From the NCBI GenBank assembly GCA_949825045.1, contig OX463820.1, forward strand, positions 10,614,501-10,678,500: 64,000 nt of DNA, read 5' to 3'. Within the stretch, counting starts at the first letter, position 1. Each line of letters begins with the position of its first letter. Made by a program: the position numbers and the translations under genes. Below are positions 43,968-54,785 of this stretch, piece by piece. This DNA comes from Argyresthia goedartella (taxonomy: Eukaryota; Arthropoda; Insecta; Lepidoptera; Argyresthiidae). Under the pieces are notes generated by a model that saw only the letters and a program-made list of their open reading frames with translations, was not told the origin of the DNA and made no database searches.

Positions 43968-44184
43968 TGAGGAGGCTGAGATTACAAATGTGAAGAAGCG
44001 GTTTTACAATATGTTGGGCAATGTGTTTGACCAGAAGATTTCAATGCATTTGCACTGTCGTTTTTAAGTTGTTTGATGTAGCTTGTGAGTTCAAATTCAT
44101 TAGTTGGTTGAAAGAAGTAAGAGTTAGGTGGTGAGGATGGTGATGTGGCTTGGGAAGCTAAATTTGTTTCTGTTTGGTTAGTTT

Positions 44185-45480
44185 TTACCAGGATATCATA
44201 GAGAGAGATACAGTTGTAAAGTATCTGTTACATTCATTTATGGATTCGATTGGGTTGCTTTTACTTCTTAAGAGCTCGGTAGAAGAGTTTGTTTTAGATG
44301 TTGAGATTTCGCAGATATTTTTAATTGTTTTCCATAACATTTTAGGGTTTTTGTGATTTTCGGTTAGCATTTTATTTTCATATTCTGACTTTACTCGGTG
44401 AAGTATATTGACACAGAAGTTTCGGTATCTATTGTAGATGGTGTGAGCGGTTGCGTCATTTGGGTTTTTCCTACATTTGAGATGTAAGCTGTCTCTGTGT
44501 TTCATGCATCGTATCAGACCCGGAGTTATCCAAGGCTTTATGTGGTACTGAGCTCGACTGGTTTGCTTGACTTCGGTGTTTCTTGTGATGACCTCATTAA
44601 GTTTTCCTGTAAAAATATTGGTTGCCTCTGAAACATTTTGGCAGTTGGTGACAACAGTCCAAACGATGGCTTTCAGGTCATTTGCTACCTCGATATAGTT
44701 AGTTTTAGATATCTGTCTTTTGGGTGAGTTAATAGTTTGATTCGTATTTATAGCGACCATTGCGAGGTCGTGATCTGTAACTGACGTTTTGCAGACTACG
44801 GCTATGGTTTTATTTTTAGTTTTTAGGAAAATATAATCTATGGAGGATTTATCTCTAGTGGGTATGGTAACGGCAGGGAGAAAACCGTGTTCTGCAGTTA
44901 GGCAAAGATAGTCTGTCTTACGGGTATCGGTGGAGTCTGTGAGGATATTTATGTTAATATCGCCTGCTATGATTGTGTTGTTTCTGTGTTTTAGTGTCTT
45001 GAGAATATTGTCCATTGAAACTAGAAAATTTCCTATATTATTCACGGAGGGAGATCTATATAGAGCTATTATTTTAAAACTATTTGGTAAGCTAATCAGA
45101 AGACAGTTTGCGTCAACAAATTCTGGTTCAGAGACCATAGCGTTTCAGGTTTCTTTGATATAAACAATGATGCCTCCGTTTTGGTTGGTGTACTTGGTAG
45201 TGTGATAATGTGTATATCCATAAATTTTTCTAATGAGTGGAGAGTGGCCAAAGAAGCATTCAGTCAGAATTATAACATCGTAGTTGAGTTCTAGACGATG
45301 AAGCAAAGTTAGGAAACTGTCGAAATTGCAGTTATGGCTTCTGATGTTAAATGTTGCAATTTTCAGATTATAGGAATTTACCAACACGTTTTTACAGAGT
45401 TCAGCTGATTCAACTGCGTGACTTGGGATGGCTAATGAAATATCGATATCGCTTGCAATATTCATGTTGGCCATTTTTGT
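44185..45480 (-). pseudogene. LINE B endonuclease
   Basis: Minus frames 45474-45145 and 45138-44185. Motifs: ATFNIRSHN (Asn), ILTECFF (Glu), LYRSPS, AGDININI, SIDYIFLK and VTDHDLAMV. A single stop at about 45141 splits the domain, in the VYIKET region. The segment 44450-44600 reads KPWITPGLIRCMKHRDSL, the conserved linker of this LINE group. Confidence 0.83.
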
Positions 45481-45799
45481 AGTTGAATTAAAGAGTGTGT
45501 GTTGTTTGGGTTGTATAAGTCACGTATGGCGCAGCAAGATATCGTGTTAGCGGAAGATTTGTATGTATTACGTTTGTATACATTATAATCAAAGTAATAT
45601 GAGTAAAAAAATATATTTTATACAGTAGATATACACGTGGGTAGATAAATATATGAAATAAATAATGTTTGACACATTGCAGCTAGTGAGATTGGAAACA
45701 ACAATAACAAATGTGGAAAAAGACTCACTCATTTTCAAAGACTTAAAATTAATGTTAATAGTAGTTTTTCTGGTAGAAAATAATATATCAGGAACTTTA

Positions 45800-46320
45800 A
45801 TAATATCATCAGGCACATTGCACTGAGAGGACGTATTAGAGAGCTAAGTGGACTGCGAGGCTTCATTTCGTGAGTATCTGGCGGAGAATTTTGGAATGGT
45901 GTGGTTTGTATTTGCTGAGGCTGTTGGGGCTGTAGGGGAAATGTCCGGAAGGTCTGGGCCCATGAGGCGGTCAAGGTCATCGGGGTTGCGAATGAGTTGT
46001 GGCTTCTTCCTTTCTTTACGAACACGTATTTGGCCATTTTTGACCCTGGTATACCGGAAACCACTTTTTTTGGCTCTGAGTCTTGTTTCAAGAAAAAGCT
46101 TGCGGTTAGACTTCGTCAGACGCTCGTTAAAGTAAAGCGTGTTCGTCGGGCCTTCTAAGTCAATGTCTTTGGTGGTGAGTCCTCTTCTTTAACGCGTGGC
46201 ATCGAGCACCGAGTTTCTTTTTGAGTTTCTGAGAAAGCGTACCACCACGAGGCGAGGTTTTTTCGGTTTTCCGGCTGCGTCGTACTCTTCCTGTTTTGGG
46301 CCAACACGTGTAATCAGGTC
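45800..46320 (-). pseudogene. LINE B ORF1, C-terminal half
   Basis: On the minus strand a frame starts LITRVGPKQEEYDAAGKP and contains RLVVVRF, PTNTLYFNERLTKSN and GFRYTRVKNGQIRVRKE, the CTD pattern of LINE ORF1 proteins that carry a PHD-finger (compare LINE E YVNEDLTKYN and YVWVKKGRIL). One stop (near 46195) interrupts it. The first half and any finger are missing at the 46320 truncation. Confidence 0.7.
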
Positions 46321-46572
46321 TCAGGACTCGGGTAGCGGGCCGATGATGTCGATATGCACGTGATCCAAACGTGACGTGGATGGAAATGTGCTGATAGGTG
46401 ACTTACTGTGACGTGACACCCTGCTTCTCTGACACGCAATGCGTGTTTTAGTCCAATTCCCTACGTCGGTGTTTATTTTTGGCCAGAAGTAGTTTTTGGA
46501 GACGAGGTTTTTTGTGGCCCTTACTCCTGGGTGTATCAGGTTATGCATGTTATTGAAAATGACCTTGCGCAA
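46321..46572 (-). pseudogene. CsRn1-type integrase zinc region, truncated
   Basis: The frame reads NNMHNLIHPGVRATKNLV and FWPKINTDVGNWTKTRIACQRSR; the zinc motif H-H is present, but its CxxC reads ACQR, where C-x2-C is usual. It ends HVHIDIIGPLPES, just at the first catalytic Asp, then LINE B. Confidence 0.78.
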
Positions 46573-46676
46573 CTTGTCTGAAATTTATGAACGAAGCTCG
46601 TTTGCGGAGTTTTCGCACCATATCTCATTTCCGTGGCTAAATTCAATTTTCTTCATTTTAGCGTTGCCATCGTTCG

Positions 46677-47391
46677 TCAGTTATTTGAGTTGTGGGTCGC
46701 CTTTTTGCAAGTCGGTAATCTCGTCCCAATCAATGGGTAAAGGACAGTCATTTGTGCGATTCTTGATAGCGCGTCAGCAACTGGGTTCTCGCTACCAGCG
46801 AGGTGTCGAATGTCTGTAGTAAATTGTGTGATGTATTGTAGGTGACGTAATCGCCTTGGGTCGTTCGCTTTCTTGCCCGAAACGTTTTTCGTTATCAAAG
46901 CATGACACAACGGCTTGTTATCGGTGAATATAATGACTTCCCTTACTTCGATATAGCGTTGAAAATATGTTATGGCGATGTATATTGCCAGTAACTCCCG
47001 ATCGTATGTACTATACTTCGTCTGGGCGTCGTTGAGGCTCTTGGAAAAAAATGAAAGGGGTTTCCATTTGTTATTATCGCATTGTTGTAGTACTGCGCCG
47101 ACGCATGATTGTCACGCATCAGTCATTATTGACAATGGCGCGTCGGCCGACGGTGACGTCAGTGTAGCGGTGTCGCTTAGACTTTCCTTACACTGAATAA
47201 ATCCGTTGATTGCCTCAGGCGTCTATTCTATTAACGAATTGTCTTTCTTTTTGGCGCCGGTTAGATATTTGTTGAGACTCGCTTGGTGTTCTGCCGCTTT
47301 AGGCCAACTTTGTCGGTAGAAATTAATCATGCCGAGGAAACGTCTTGGTTCTAACGACAAATTCCTGAATGGTTTTGGGTCGGGGATCGTC
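46677..47391 (-). pseudogene. CsRn1-type RNase H and connection
   Basis: Frames 47477-47223 and 46910-46677. The latter reads YITQFTTDIRHLAGSENPVADALSRI, the end of RNase H. Between, the minus strand carries YYLCVDHKPL-like pieces broken by stops, and the connection segment (FLGMINFYRQSWPKAAEHQASL). Confidence 0.7.
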
Positions 47392-48050
47392 TTAGATGAC
47401 CTTGACCTGCTCTGGAAGTGGTTTGATTCCATCTTTCGTGATAAGGTATCCCAAAAATTCGATTTCAACCCGTCCAAACTCCCATTTATCTTGATTTAGT
47501 GCGATGCCGCTGTCGTTTAACCTCTTGAACAGTTCGTCCAGATGCTGCTTGTGCTCCTCTTCTGATGTTGATGCTATCAGGATATCGTCGATGTAGGCTA
47601 AAACAAAATCTAGTCCTGATAGCACGGAACTGAGGAATCTGACGAATGTCTGCCCAGCATTGCGTAACCCGAAGGGCATTCTTGGAAATTCGAATAAACC
47701 AAACGGCGTAATTACGGCTGTCTTACCAATATCTTGAACAGGAATTTAGTTGTAGGCCCTCCGGAGGTCGATTCGGGAAAAGATGGTTGTTCCAGGTAGT
47801 ATGTATGTGAAATCTGTTATCCTGGGAATTGGGTATTTGTCTGGAACCGTGCTTGCATTCAAACTATTTCAAGCTCCTGTAGTCTCCGCATAAATCTCCG
47901 TTTTTCTTCTTAACGACGTGAAGTGCGCTAGACCAGGGGCTCTTGGATAGACGGCATAAACCCATCTCTAACATCTTGTCGATCTCCTGCTTGACTCTGT
48001 GATACTTGTCAGCAGGTAATGGCCGGCATTTGGTGTGGACTACGTGACCA
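47392..48050 (-). pseudogene. CsRn1-type reverse transcriptase
   Basis: The frame 47679-47392 reads MPFGLRNAGQTFVRFL and AYIDDILIAS (YIDD catalytic box), then IEFLGYLI. Upstream pieces to 48050 read PADKYHRVKQEIDKML and SPWSSALHVVKKKNG with shifts. First catalytic Asp region (near 47760) is garbled. Confidence 0.8.
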
Positions 48051-48231
48051 TTGGTGATTATCTGGTGCTTGACGTTGTGTTTTGGCTCGGCGAGTGCGGT
48101 GATTGGCTTGGTTATATTTGGGTATTTTTTTAATATCTCTGAATATTTGTCTTCAAGCTTGATAGTACGAAGAATCGGTGTGTTTGACTGGATTATGTTT
48201 CCTGAAGTCAGAAGTCCTGTTCTCCCATCAA

Positions 48232-48642
48232 TTAGTTTTTGTTTCGCACGTCGACCAAAATATTGTGATGATCTAAAAAGTCAGCGCCGAGTATTGGTTG
48301 AGCGATGTCAGCGACGATGAAAGTCCACTGGTACAGTCGCCCCATTCTAAGGTGGAGCGTAAGCGTTTTCTCGCCGTATATTTTTATTTCCATCCCATTG
48401 GCAGCGTGAAACTTGTATGTTGACCTAGTTGGTCGCCCTTTCTTCGGTAGGACAGAAATGTTTGCGCCTGTGTTAACCAGAAAACGGTACCCACTTTTTC
48501 GTTCGGTAATGCAGGGAATAGCGTTGACGATGGCCTCGGTCAACGCTGGCTCTAGTTTTCCGAAGATGATGATGATTTGTTCCAGTTGCATGACTGCTCG
48601 CATTTGTAAGCTCGTTGTTTGTAGTTGCGATGATACCAGCAT
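48232..48642 (-). pseudogene. CsRn1-type protease
   Basis: A 136-aa frame. FLVNTGANISVLP is the retropepsin box with N-T-G in place of D-T-G; ILGADFLDHHNILVDV is the C-terminal box. The sequence is otherwise well kept. Confidence 0.8.
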
Positions 48643-48649
48643 AACTCGT

Positions 48650-49404
48650 CCAACCCTGGACGCTGCCTTGATCTGGGTTGGTATCTTGAACGGCTCCTAT
48701 ATCTGCCAGGGGACGTGCTTCTTCTACCGTGCTCGATGGCTTGGACTCTGAGTGCTGCGACCTCCAAAGTTAGCTTGATGACTTGAGTTAATAGTTCCGT
48801 CATCAGTTGTGGTTACCCGCTGGTTATCTCGCATAACTCTGACCTCTTGTTGCTCTCCATAATTATGTCGGCGATACCAGCGAGATTGTCCAAACTCTGG
48901 TCCTGACTGACTGTGAGGACGGCTCGTACGTGAGTTGGAAGTCTTGACGTCCACAAATTGATTAAGGTTTTGTCAGGGACGCTGGTGTTCTTTGTGAGCT
49001 CCCTCATGCGGCGTAGTAAGTGGGATGGTTTTTGATCCCCAAGCTCAATCTCGCTGACCAGTTTCTGAAATTGCCCTCTTCTGATTCCTCATAAACTGCC
49101 AAAAGTCGCTTATTAAGGGCGCCTTATTTGTCGGTCTCTGGAGGTGCGACGATAATGTCCGAAATTTGTCGGATTGCCTCCTTGTTTAATTACGAGACAA
49201 CTAGCCTGTACCTGCTCCCGTCTCCTTATTTCTGAGACGCCATGACTGTTTCAAATTGCGTGAACCAGATTCTGGGAATCTCTGTCCAAAACTCAGGAAT
49301 CTTCGATGCGACGGTGATGGAAGCCAGCTCGCCATTTGCTGAAGTTGTTGTCCCGCATGCTGTGGTGTTGCATCCTGCGTTGCTGAGTTGTTGTCCAAAG
49401 TCAT
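48650..49404 (-). pseudogene. CsRn1-type gag
   Basis: Starts near 49404 (MTLDNNSATQD). Frames 49007-48813 and 48803-48552 follow, with MRELTKNTSVPDKTLINLWTSRLPTHV and DNLAGIADIIME, the second half of the capsid in this clade. LCWYHRNYKQRAYKCEQSC near 48640-48590 is the unusual C-x2-H-x9-C-x3-C knuckle. Shifts and stops break the capsid first half (49200-49010). Confidence 0.75.
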
Positions 49405-49456
49405 CTTAGCTTAGGTATTTTTACTACGTTTTAAGCTATTTCAGAAGTATGTTTTT

Positions 49457-49472
49457 CAGTCGGGGTCACCAA
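49457..49472 (-). other. primer-binding site of the CsRn1-type element
   Basis: The minus strand reads TTGGTGACCCCGACTG, next to a TGTCG/CGACA LTR border at 49473. Matches the TGGTGACCCCGAC-type primer site of CsRn1-like elements. Confidence 0.75.
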
Positions 49473-50100
49473 TGTCGTGAATGATTAGTCACCTAAACCT
49501 AGCAGTAGGCATATGGAAGGTGGAACAGAAATACGAGTGTAGCCGATATGTAATAATACTATCTTAATTTCAGAGACTTAGCTATATATATAATCGGGGT
49601 TGCCTACTCAACAAATGCATTGACCTTGCTAACATATTGGCTATTTATGTAGGTATGTCTGGCCTGGTTTACTTTAGACAGGCGCCTACATTATCGTTTT
49701 TAGTGAGCACATGTGTTTCTGAGTTCTCCTGTACAAAATTGATGAAGATCTCTGGAAATATTTGTCTTTTTGATTAACTTTTACGTGTTGTGTTTGTTTT
49801 TAGTGCTCGTCTGAATTTGTGTATAAGTTTGTATCCATTTTCCCTTTAAAATGAGTAATAATAAAAAATAACTGACCTACCGGATGACAATCTGCACACT
49901 CCTCCTTTCCCTGCTTCTTCCCCCTTCTTTCTTCATGTCCCTTGCCAAAAGTAAACGGAATCTATGTATACAGTTGGACCATATTGAATCTGAAATTAAA
50001 GCGATCTTACAACTCTGATGAAGACGCTTGTAAGCGAAGTAAACTCATCTAGGAGTAATCATCAATGGGCAGACAAAAATACTTGGCCTGTGTTTTAATC
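49473..50100 (-). repeat. probable 5' LTR region of the CsRn1-type element
   Basis: The LTR begins TGTCGTGAATGATT on the plus strand at 49473 (minus end ...CACGACA). Its far end is not defined: no second copy is in the window. The rest to 50100 has no gene. Confidence 0.45.
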
Positions 50101-50219
50101 CTCGTTTATGGTTCAACTGGTGTGCAAAGAAGAAGAGTCCAGCAATACTCTTCACCTAATTTTCGGCTTATTCCTTCTGTAACATCATATTACCAACATA
50201 CTACCTGACGGAATAAAAC

Positions 50220-50972
50220 GTGTTGGACGAAATAGAGATTAAATCGCCACTCTGTATTATATCACCAGAAGATATCAATTCGTCCCTGATAAATCCAGTC
50301 CTGGATCAACACAAATATGAGGGTAGCGTACCTATAGTTCGTTACGTTTCTCCTAAGGGTCCCTTGAAGGATGGAGGTTATGTGATTCATCAACGTTCCT
50401 TAATCATATGGAAACCCACTGAAGCTGTAATCTTAACATTCGATGGACAGGTACCTACTAAGCGCGTATGCCTATGCTACCCCGCTCTTAAAGTCCAAAC
50501 AAACACTATTCAATGCTTCCACTGCTGCAAAGGACGTACTAAAGATGTATGCCGGTCCAAGCCCCGTGCTTCAGATGCGGACATGACCATCCAGGGGATG
50601 GATATACACAAAGAAAACGCCTTTTATCTCTTTTGTTCCGGCAGACACTTTGCTCATAACAAGAGCTGCCCGGAGTCAGGAAGGCAACTATCTATACAGA
50701 AACTCATATCCAACAAGCCAATTCCATTTCAAGATACCTCTAAAAAAGTCTCCTTAGTGTCTATCAGATTTGCAAATGTAGCTAAACCTGCAAATCTTTC
50801 TCCCAAACCCAAACGTTCTCATAAAAAGACAATTTTCACAAATCCAAAACCCTTTTTGTTTCTTTCACCTGGTTATGGCAGACAGGCTCATAACTCTCTC
50901 CTTCCAACTATCCGAAAATGGCTGTGCTCTGCCAAACTCCTTAATGTCCCCTTATTCAGTAGATGTGATTGA
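50220..50972 (+). pseudogene. LINE J ORF1 remnant with zinc knuckles
   Basis: This 250-aa frame has the Gag-like ORF1 pattern of Jockey-type LINEs: a segment ending VRYVSPKGPLKDGG..., then CFHCCKGRTKDVCRSKPR and FYLFCSGRHFAHNKSCPE. In relatives these are C-x2-C-x4-H-x4-C knuckles; here one Cys is Tyr and the first knuckle lost part of its spacing. Downstream frames to 51090 continue with small errors. It would bind LINE RNA. No intact ATG start is evident. Confidence 0.65.
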
Positions 50973-51450
50973 ATCTCTCATCACATCTCTTTCCTCTCTC
51001 CGAAACAGTAGAGAGAGGGCTCTCTACCTGACCGCGTTGCATCAAAATTTATATTGTTTTCCAACTTTGGAAATGTCCAATAATGGATAACGGTCATCCC
51101 CTGACCTTTTTATAGTGGAACTGAGTGTGAATTCAATCCAGCACTCTGTGCAATATGAGTCGTGGTTTTCACCCAGGCAGAACTGTCGTGCTCAACGCTA
51201 TAAGTGATATCGTGCGGATAAATCTGATAAGTGGGGGATTGTGCCCTGCTAGTCAGTAGTAGCCCCCGTTCTTTCATTGTATACCTGAAAGATGTACCTC
51301 TTAGCAGATATTTAATTCTTATCTCTTTTAATATAAATTCTCTCTCTCATTATATTCTCAATTTACGGAAAAATTTTCTGATGCCCTTGAAGTTAGAATT
51401 GATTCATTATCACCGGTTTCTTTAGTCAATCATTTATAGGTTTTTTCGTT
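50973..51450 (+). pseudogene. LINE J decayed ORF1/ORF2 junction
   Basis: Weak traces in shifting frames, such as SVQYESWFSPRQNC near 51150-51190, followed by short stop-ridden pieces. I infer the start of an endonuclease domain because of position only. Confidence 0.35.
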
Positions 51451-52384
51451 CAGTATCACTTCAGAAATATTCTGCCGCCGATGAAAGCTTAACTTTAAAA
51501 AAATCTGCATCTAAAACTTTCTTCCCCGCCATGATGGAACAAAGATTACTTTGCCTCTATTCATATGCGTAATGAAGCTGAGCTAGCCTTACATGACTGC
51601 ATGATTGTTGATAATCTTATTGAATACAAGATATCTCTTATCAGATATAACTCACCTTGGGCCAAGATCAGCAATGCTGTGAGCATGAGCTGCATAGCGC
51701 TAGTTTTCAGCAGGGCTCCTTTCTCAAAACATTTAGTATTAAGAAAAGGCGCGAGTCGCATTTCCTTCAATATGGAAAAAATGCTTTTTATAAAAAGCTT
51801 ATTTCGTTTCGGTGTTAATACTCCGAACAATTATAATAAACTGCAATGCTAATAAAAAATAAATAATTAAATAATAATTAAGTAATTCTATACATCATTT
51901 CATCAACAACTATTTTTAAAGCATTGTCTAGAACTGTGTAGAATTGTGTAGTTTATAAAATTATCAAATCAAATATCAGAACAACAGCAGAATAAAAAAC
52001 GGAACGCATTAAACGTGCACGACATTATTAAATTATCCATAGACACGTACGTACGGGCTACTTAACTCGTAGTTAAGGAAACTTAAAATTAAGTAATTTA
52101 AAGAGCAATTTAAATTAAGTTGTAGATTTCAATGAAATAATATTCATAATATAATAATAAATTCAATTCGGTTAGAATAATAATAGGTTAAAATTTGTAG
52201 CTATATCACAGTTATTATGTGTCAGTTTTTGTGTGGTTGTATAGTATCCTCCTTATTCATAAAACTTATCAAACCAATGATAGCTAAAATGTGCTTTGTC
52301 CTTTTCTCAAAAACACAAATTTCAAAGTGACAGACAAAGACAAACGAATTATAACGGCATTACAGTTAAAAAAGGTTTATTAGA
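51451..52384. other. no gene assigned
   Basis: AT-rich. Overlapping frames at 51561-51852 on both strands resemble no family I know. Nothing else is visible. Confidence 0.45.
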
Positions 52385-52980
52385 CGTTTAAAACGCACAG
52401 ACTCCTTAACACAGCTTTTTAAAGAAATTGACATACTAACTGTGGCTAGTCAATTTATTTTCGAAAATATAATGTATGTACGCAAGAACCTTACAAAATT
52501 TCCCAAACTTAGCGATAGATTACAGATGTTAACCTAAGAAATAATCACAGACTACTTGCGCCCCGGTTTAGACTCGCGAAGGTTAGCAATTATTTCAAGA
52601 GTCAATGCATTCTCTACTACAACAAGATACCTCTGGAGATCTTGAAATTGCCATTTGAGCAATTTAAAATCCATGTTAAAGCGACTTTGTCGAAAAAGGG
52701 ATATTACAATGTTCATGATTACTTAAATGATGGGTCTGTATGGCGTTAATCTGGCTCAACATAGACCTTGCTGTTAATAATTTTGTAATTATTTCTTCCT
52801 GCTCTTTAATCATAATAATTAAATTTTTCATATTTGTTTAGTTAAGCACAACCAATTTTTAAAAGAGATCTATAAATCAATCTGTTGGAGTTTCTACGAC
52901 CTCCTTCTCCCACAGTGGTCCAATGTAGAGAAGAGGCAAAAAATGACGTTTGCTAAGTATATGTGAATATCTACAGTACG
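52385..52980 (+). mobile_element. LINE D family copy 3, 3' fragment
   Basis: Homologous to copy 2: the RT tail (LFKEIDILTVASQFIFENIM, YVRKNLT, KVSNYFKSQCILYYNKIPLEI, YLNDGSVW) in several frames, then the GTTAAGCACAACCAATTTTT block at about 52840. It ends at about 52980 without the TTTGAC tail. It abuts an RT of another lineage at the next base. Confidence 0.85.
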
Positions 52981-54527
52981 ACCTAGGAGGTGTTGTGCGG
53001 ATCCTGCTGTCAGACTGCTCTGTAGCCGAGGATAATGAGCAGACCTTGGAGTCCTTACGTCTTAAGCACCCGTCTCCGTCCCGTGACATGCACTTCCCTC
53101 CGGAGCTGAACCTCTCAAGTAAGTTTTCGGCGGTTGAAACGGCTGACGTTTTGGAGGCAGTTATGACCTTTAATAACGGGTCCGCAGCTGGTCTTGACGG
53201 GATCCGTCCAGCAATTCTTCAGGAGCTAACTTCTGCTGGGGCTGGGGATAATGGTGCGACTCTCTTACGGTCGCTAGTAAATCTAGCCAATTTTATGCTG
53301 AGGGGAATGGTCAACAGGGAGGTATGCCCCTTTCTTTATGGCGCTTCTCTCTGTGCCCTGAGTAAGAAAGACGGTGGGATTTGTCCTATTGCTGTTGGGA
53401 GCATACTCCGTCGCCTGGTGGCCAAACTCTGTTGCAGAGCTGTTAGAAGAGTTGCATCGTCTTTAGTTCAGCCACAGCAGTTGGGATTTGGTGTACCGTT
53501 GGGCTGCGAGGCCGCAATCCACGCCACCCGGTCATTCGCATTCGATCCAGGAAATACTGATAAAGTCATTGTTAAGGTTGATTTACAAAATGCTTTTAAC
53601 TCAGTTGAGCGTGACGTCATTTTGAGCAAAGTTAGTGATTGCGTTCCATCTCTCTACCTTTTTCTCCATCAGTGTTACTCTGGTACTAAAAACTTGTTTT
53701 TTGGGGAAACCTGGTAGAGTCTCAAGTGGGCGCGCAACAGGGTGATCCGTTAGGGCCATTGATATTCAGCTTGGAGATACAGGATGTTGTAAAATCTGTA
53801 AGTTCCCCTTTGAATGTCTGGTACTTGGATGACGGTACTATCGGGGGACCTCCAGATGTAGTCCTGGCCTTTTTGGAGTCGATTATTCGTGGTTTAGGAG
53901 TCTTAGGGCTACAACTTAACTCACAGAAATGTGAATTATTCCCATGCTCTGGAATTTTGCCACAAGGCTCAAGAGCGATGTTTGAGTATTTAGTACCGAT
54001 GGCGATGGTCCTTAATAAAACAGATTTCACCCTGTTGGGGGCGCCTATATTTGTAGAAGGTGAACCGGGCTTTCTGCGAAGTAAGATGGAGGCCTTGGTT
54101 GGGGCTTTGCCACATCTTAAGGAGCTTTCCGCACATGTGACCCTTATTATTCTGCCAAAATTGTTTGTCCCAGCCGAGGTTAACATATTCCTTGCAGACG
54201 GCTCCGGTCTGGATGTGCAGGGGGGAGGCAGATTCATACGACCTAGCTTTGAAGAATATTTTGGAGACGATTTTGTATGTGTGAATATGTGGTCACAGTG
54301 GTCACAGGCAGCACTTCCTATCAGATTTGGTGGTCTCGGCGTTCGTCGCCTACAGGACACGGAACTCCCGGCTTTCTTGGCCTCTTAAACCTAGGGTGTT
54401 TAAACTTGTCACTCGCATTTTGAATATTAATGGTGACAATGGTGGATTCGGACCGCACCATTCGGTGTCGATACAAACTACGTTTACTTGTGCTCAGGAT
54501 ATAAATAATTTTGGCCGTTTATCGTGA
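52981..54527 (+). pseudogene. divergent reverse transcriptase with YLDD motif
   Basis: Two main frames (52950-53717 and 53726-54388), joined by a shift at about 53717, and a third to 54527. Motifs: NGSAAGLDGIRPAIL, SKKDGGICPIAVGSILRRLVAKL, IVKVDLQNAFNSVERDVIL (Asp, motif A), VGAQQGDPLGPLIFSLEI (motif B) and VWYLDDGTIGG (motif C). The LINEs around it have FADD or YADD and PQGS instead. This set is shared with an RT type I have seen in various invertebrate genomes but cannot name. No endonuclease is visible upstream because LINE D lies there. The end near 54527 abuts LINE F. Confidence 0.75.
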
Positions 54528-54785
54528 AGTTTATTATACAAAAACTACATAGGATTATCAGTGAAACCACAATAGACCCTATCAGTGAAAATACTGCGTA
54601 AATAGTGTGTATTTAGTGCTTTGTGATATCTATCAGCTGACGACCGAGTGACACAGCGCTTTTAAGTTGGCTCTAATCCACACTCACGGTTAATACGAGA
54701 GAGATAAGGGTCATTTTCAAGTGCGACGTCTTGCGGCGATCTTACGTAATTCGGTTCGGTTACAGTCTCAACGAACTTCAACACT

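Larger units (their letters stand above)
42082..46320 (-). mobile_element. LINE B, 5'-truncated within ORF1
   Basis: Minus strand: C-terminal part of ORF1 (46320-45800), endonuclease (about 45480-44600), RT (43967-42558) and 3' UTR with an (ATTTTTG)n-like tail at 42082-42105. It belongs to the same group as LINEs A and C. Its truncated 5' end abuts a CsRn1-type gypsy integrase at 46321, so it probably inserted there; the gypsy sequence does not resume after its 3' end. Confidence 0.85.
46321..49472 (-). mobile_element. CsRn1-type Ty3/gypsy element, 5' part
   Basis: Minus strand: primer site (49457-49472), gag (49404-48800), a CHCC knuckle, protease (48642-48232), RT (48050-47392), RNase H (about 47220-46677) and integrase zinc region (46572-46321). 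The primer site TTGGTGACCCCGACTG and the CHCC knuckle are features I associate with the CsRn1 clade. The integrase catalytic core is missing beyond 46321, where LINE B begins. Frames are broken throughout. Confidence 0.8.

Noticed and set aside
51561..51852. Overlapping frames on both strands
   Set aside because: Both strands cannot be coding; neither matches any family and flanking DNA is AT-rich.
52981..54527. R2-type element, which would imply rDNA
   Set aside because: No 28S rDNA flank exists and motif C is YLDD, not the A-x-DD form of R2.
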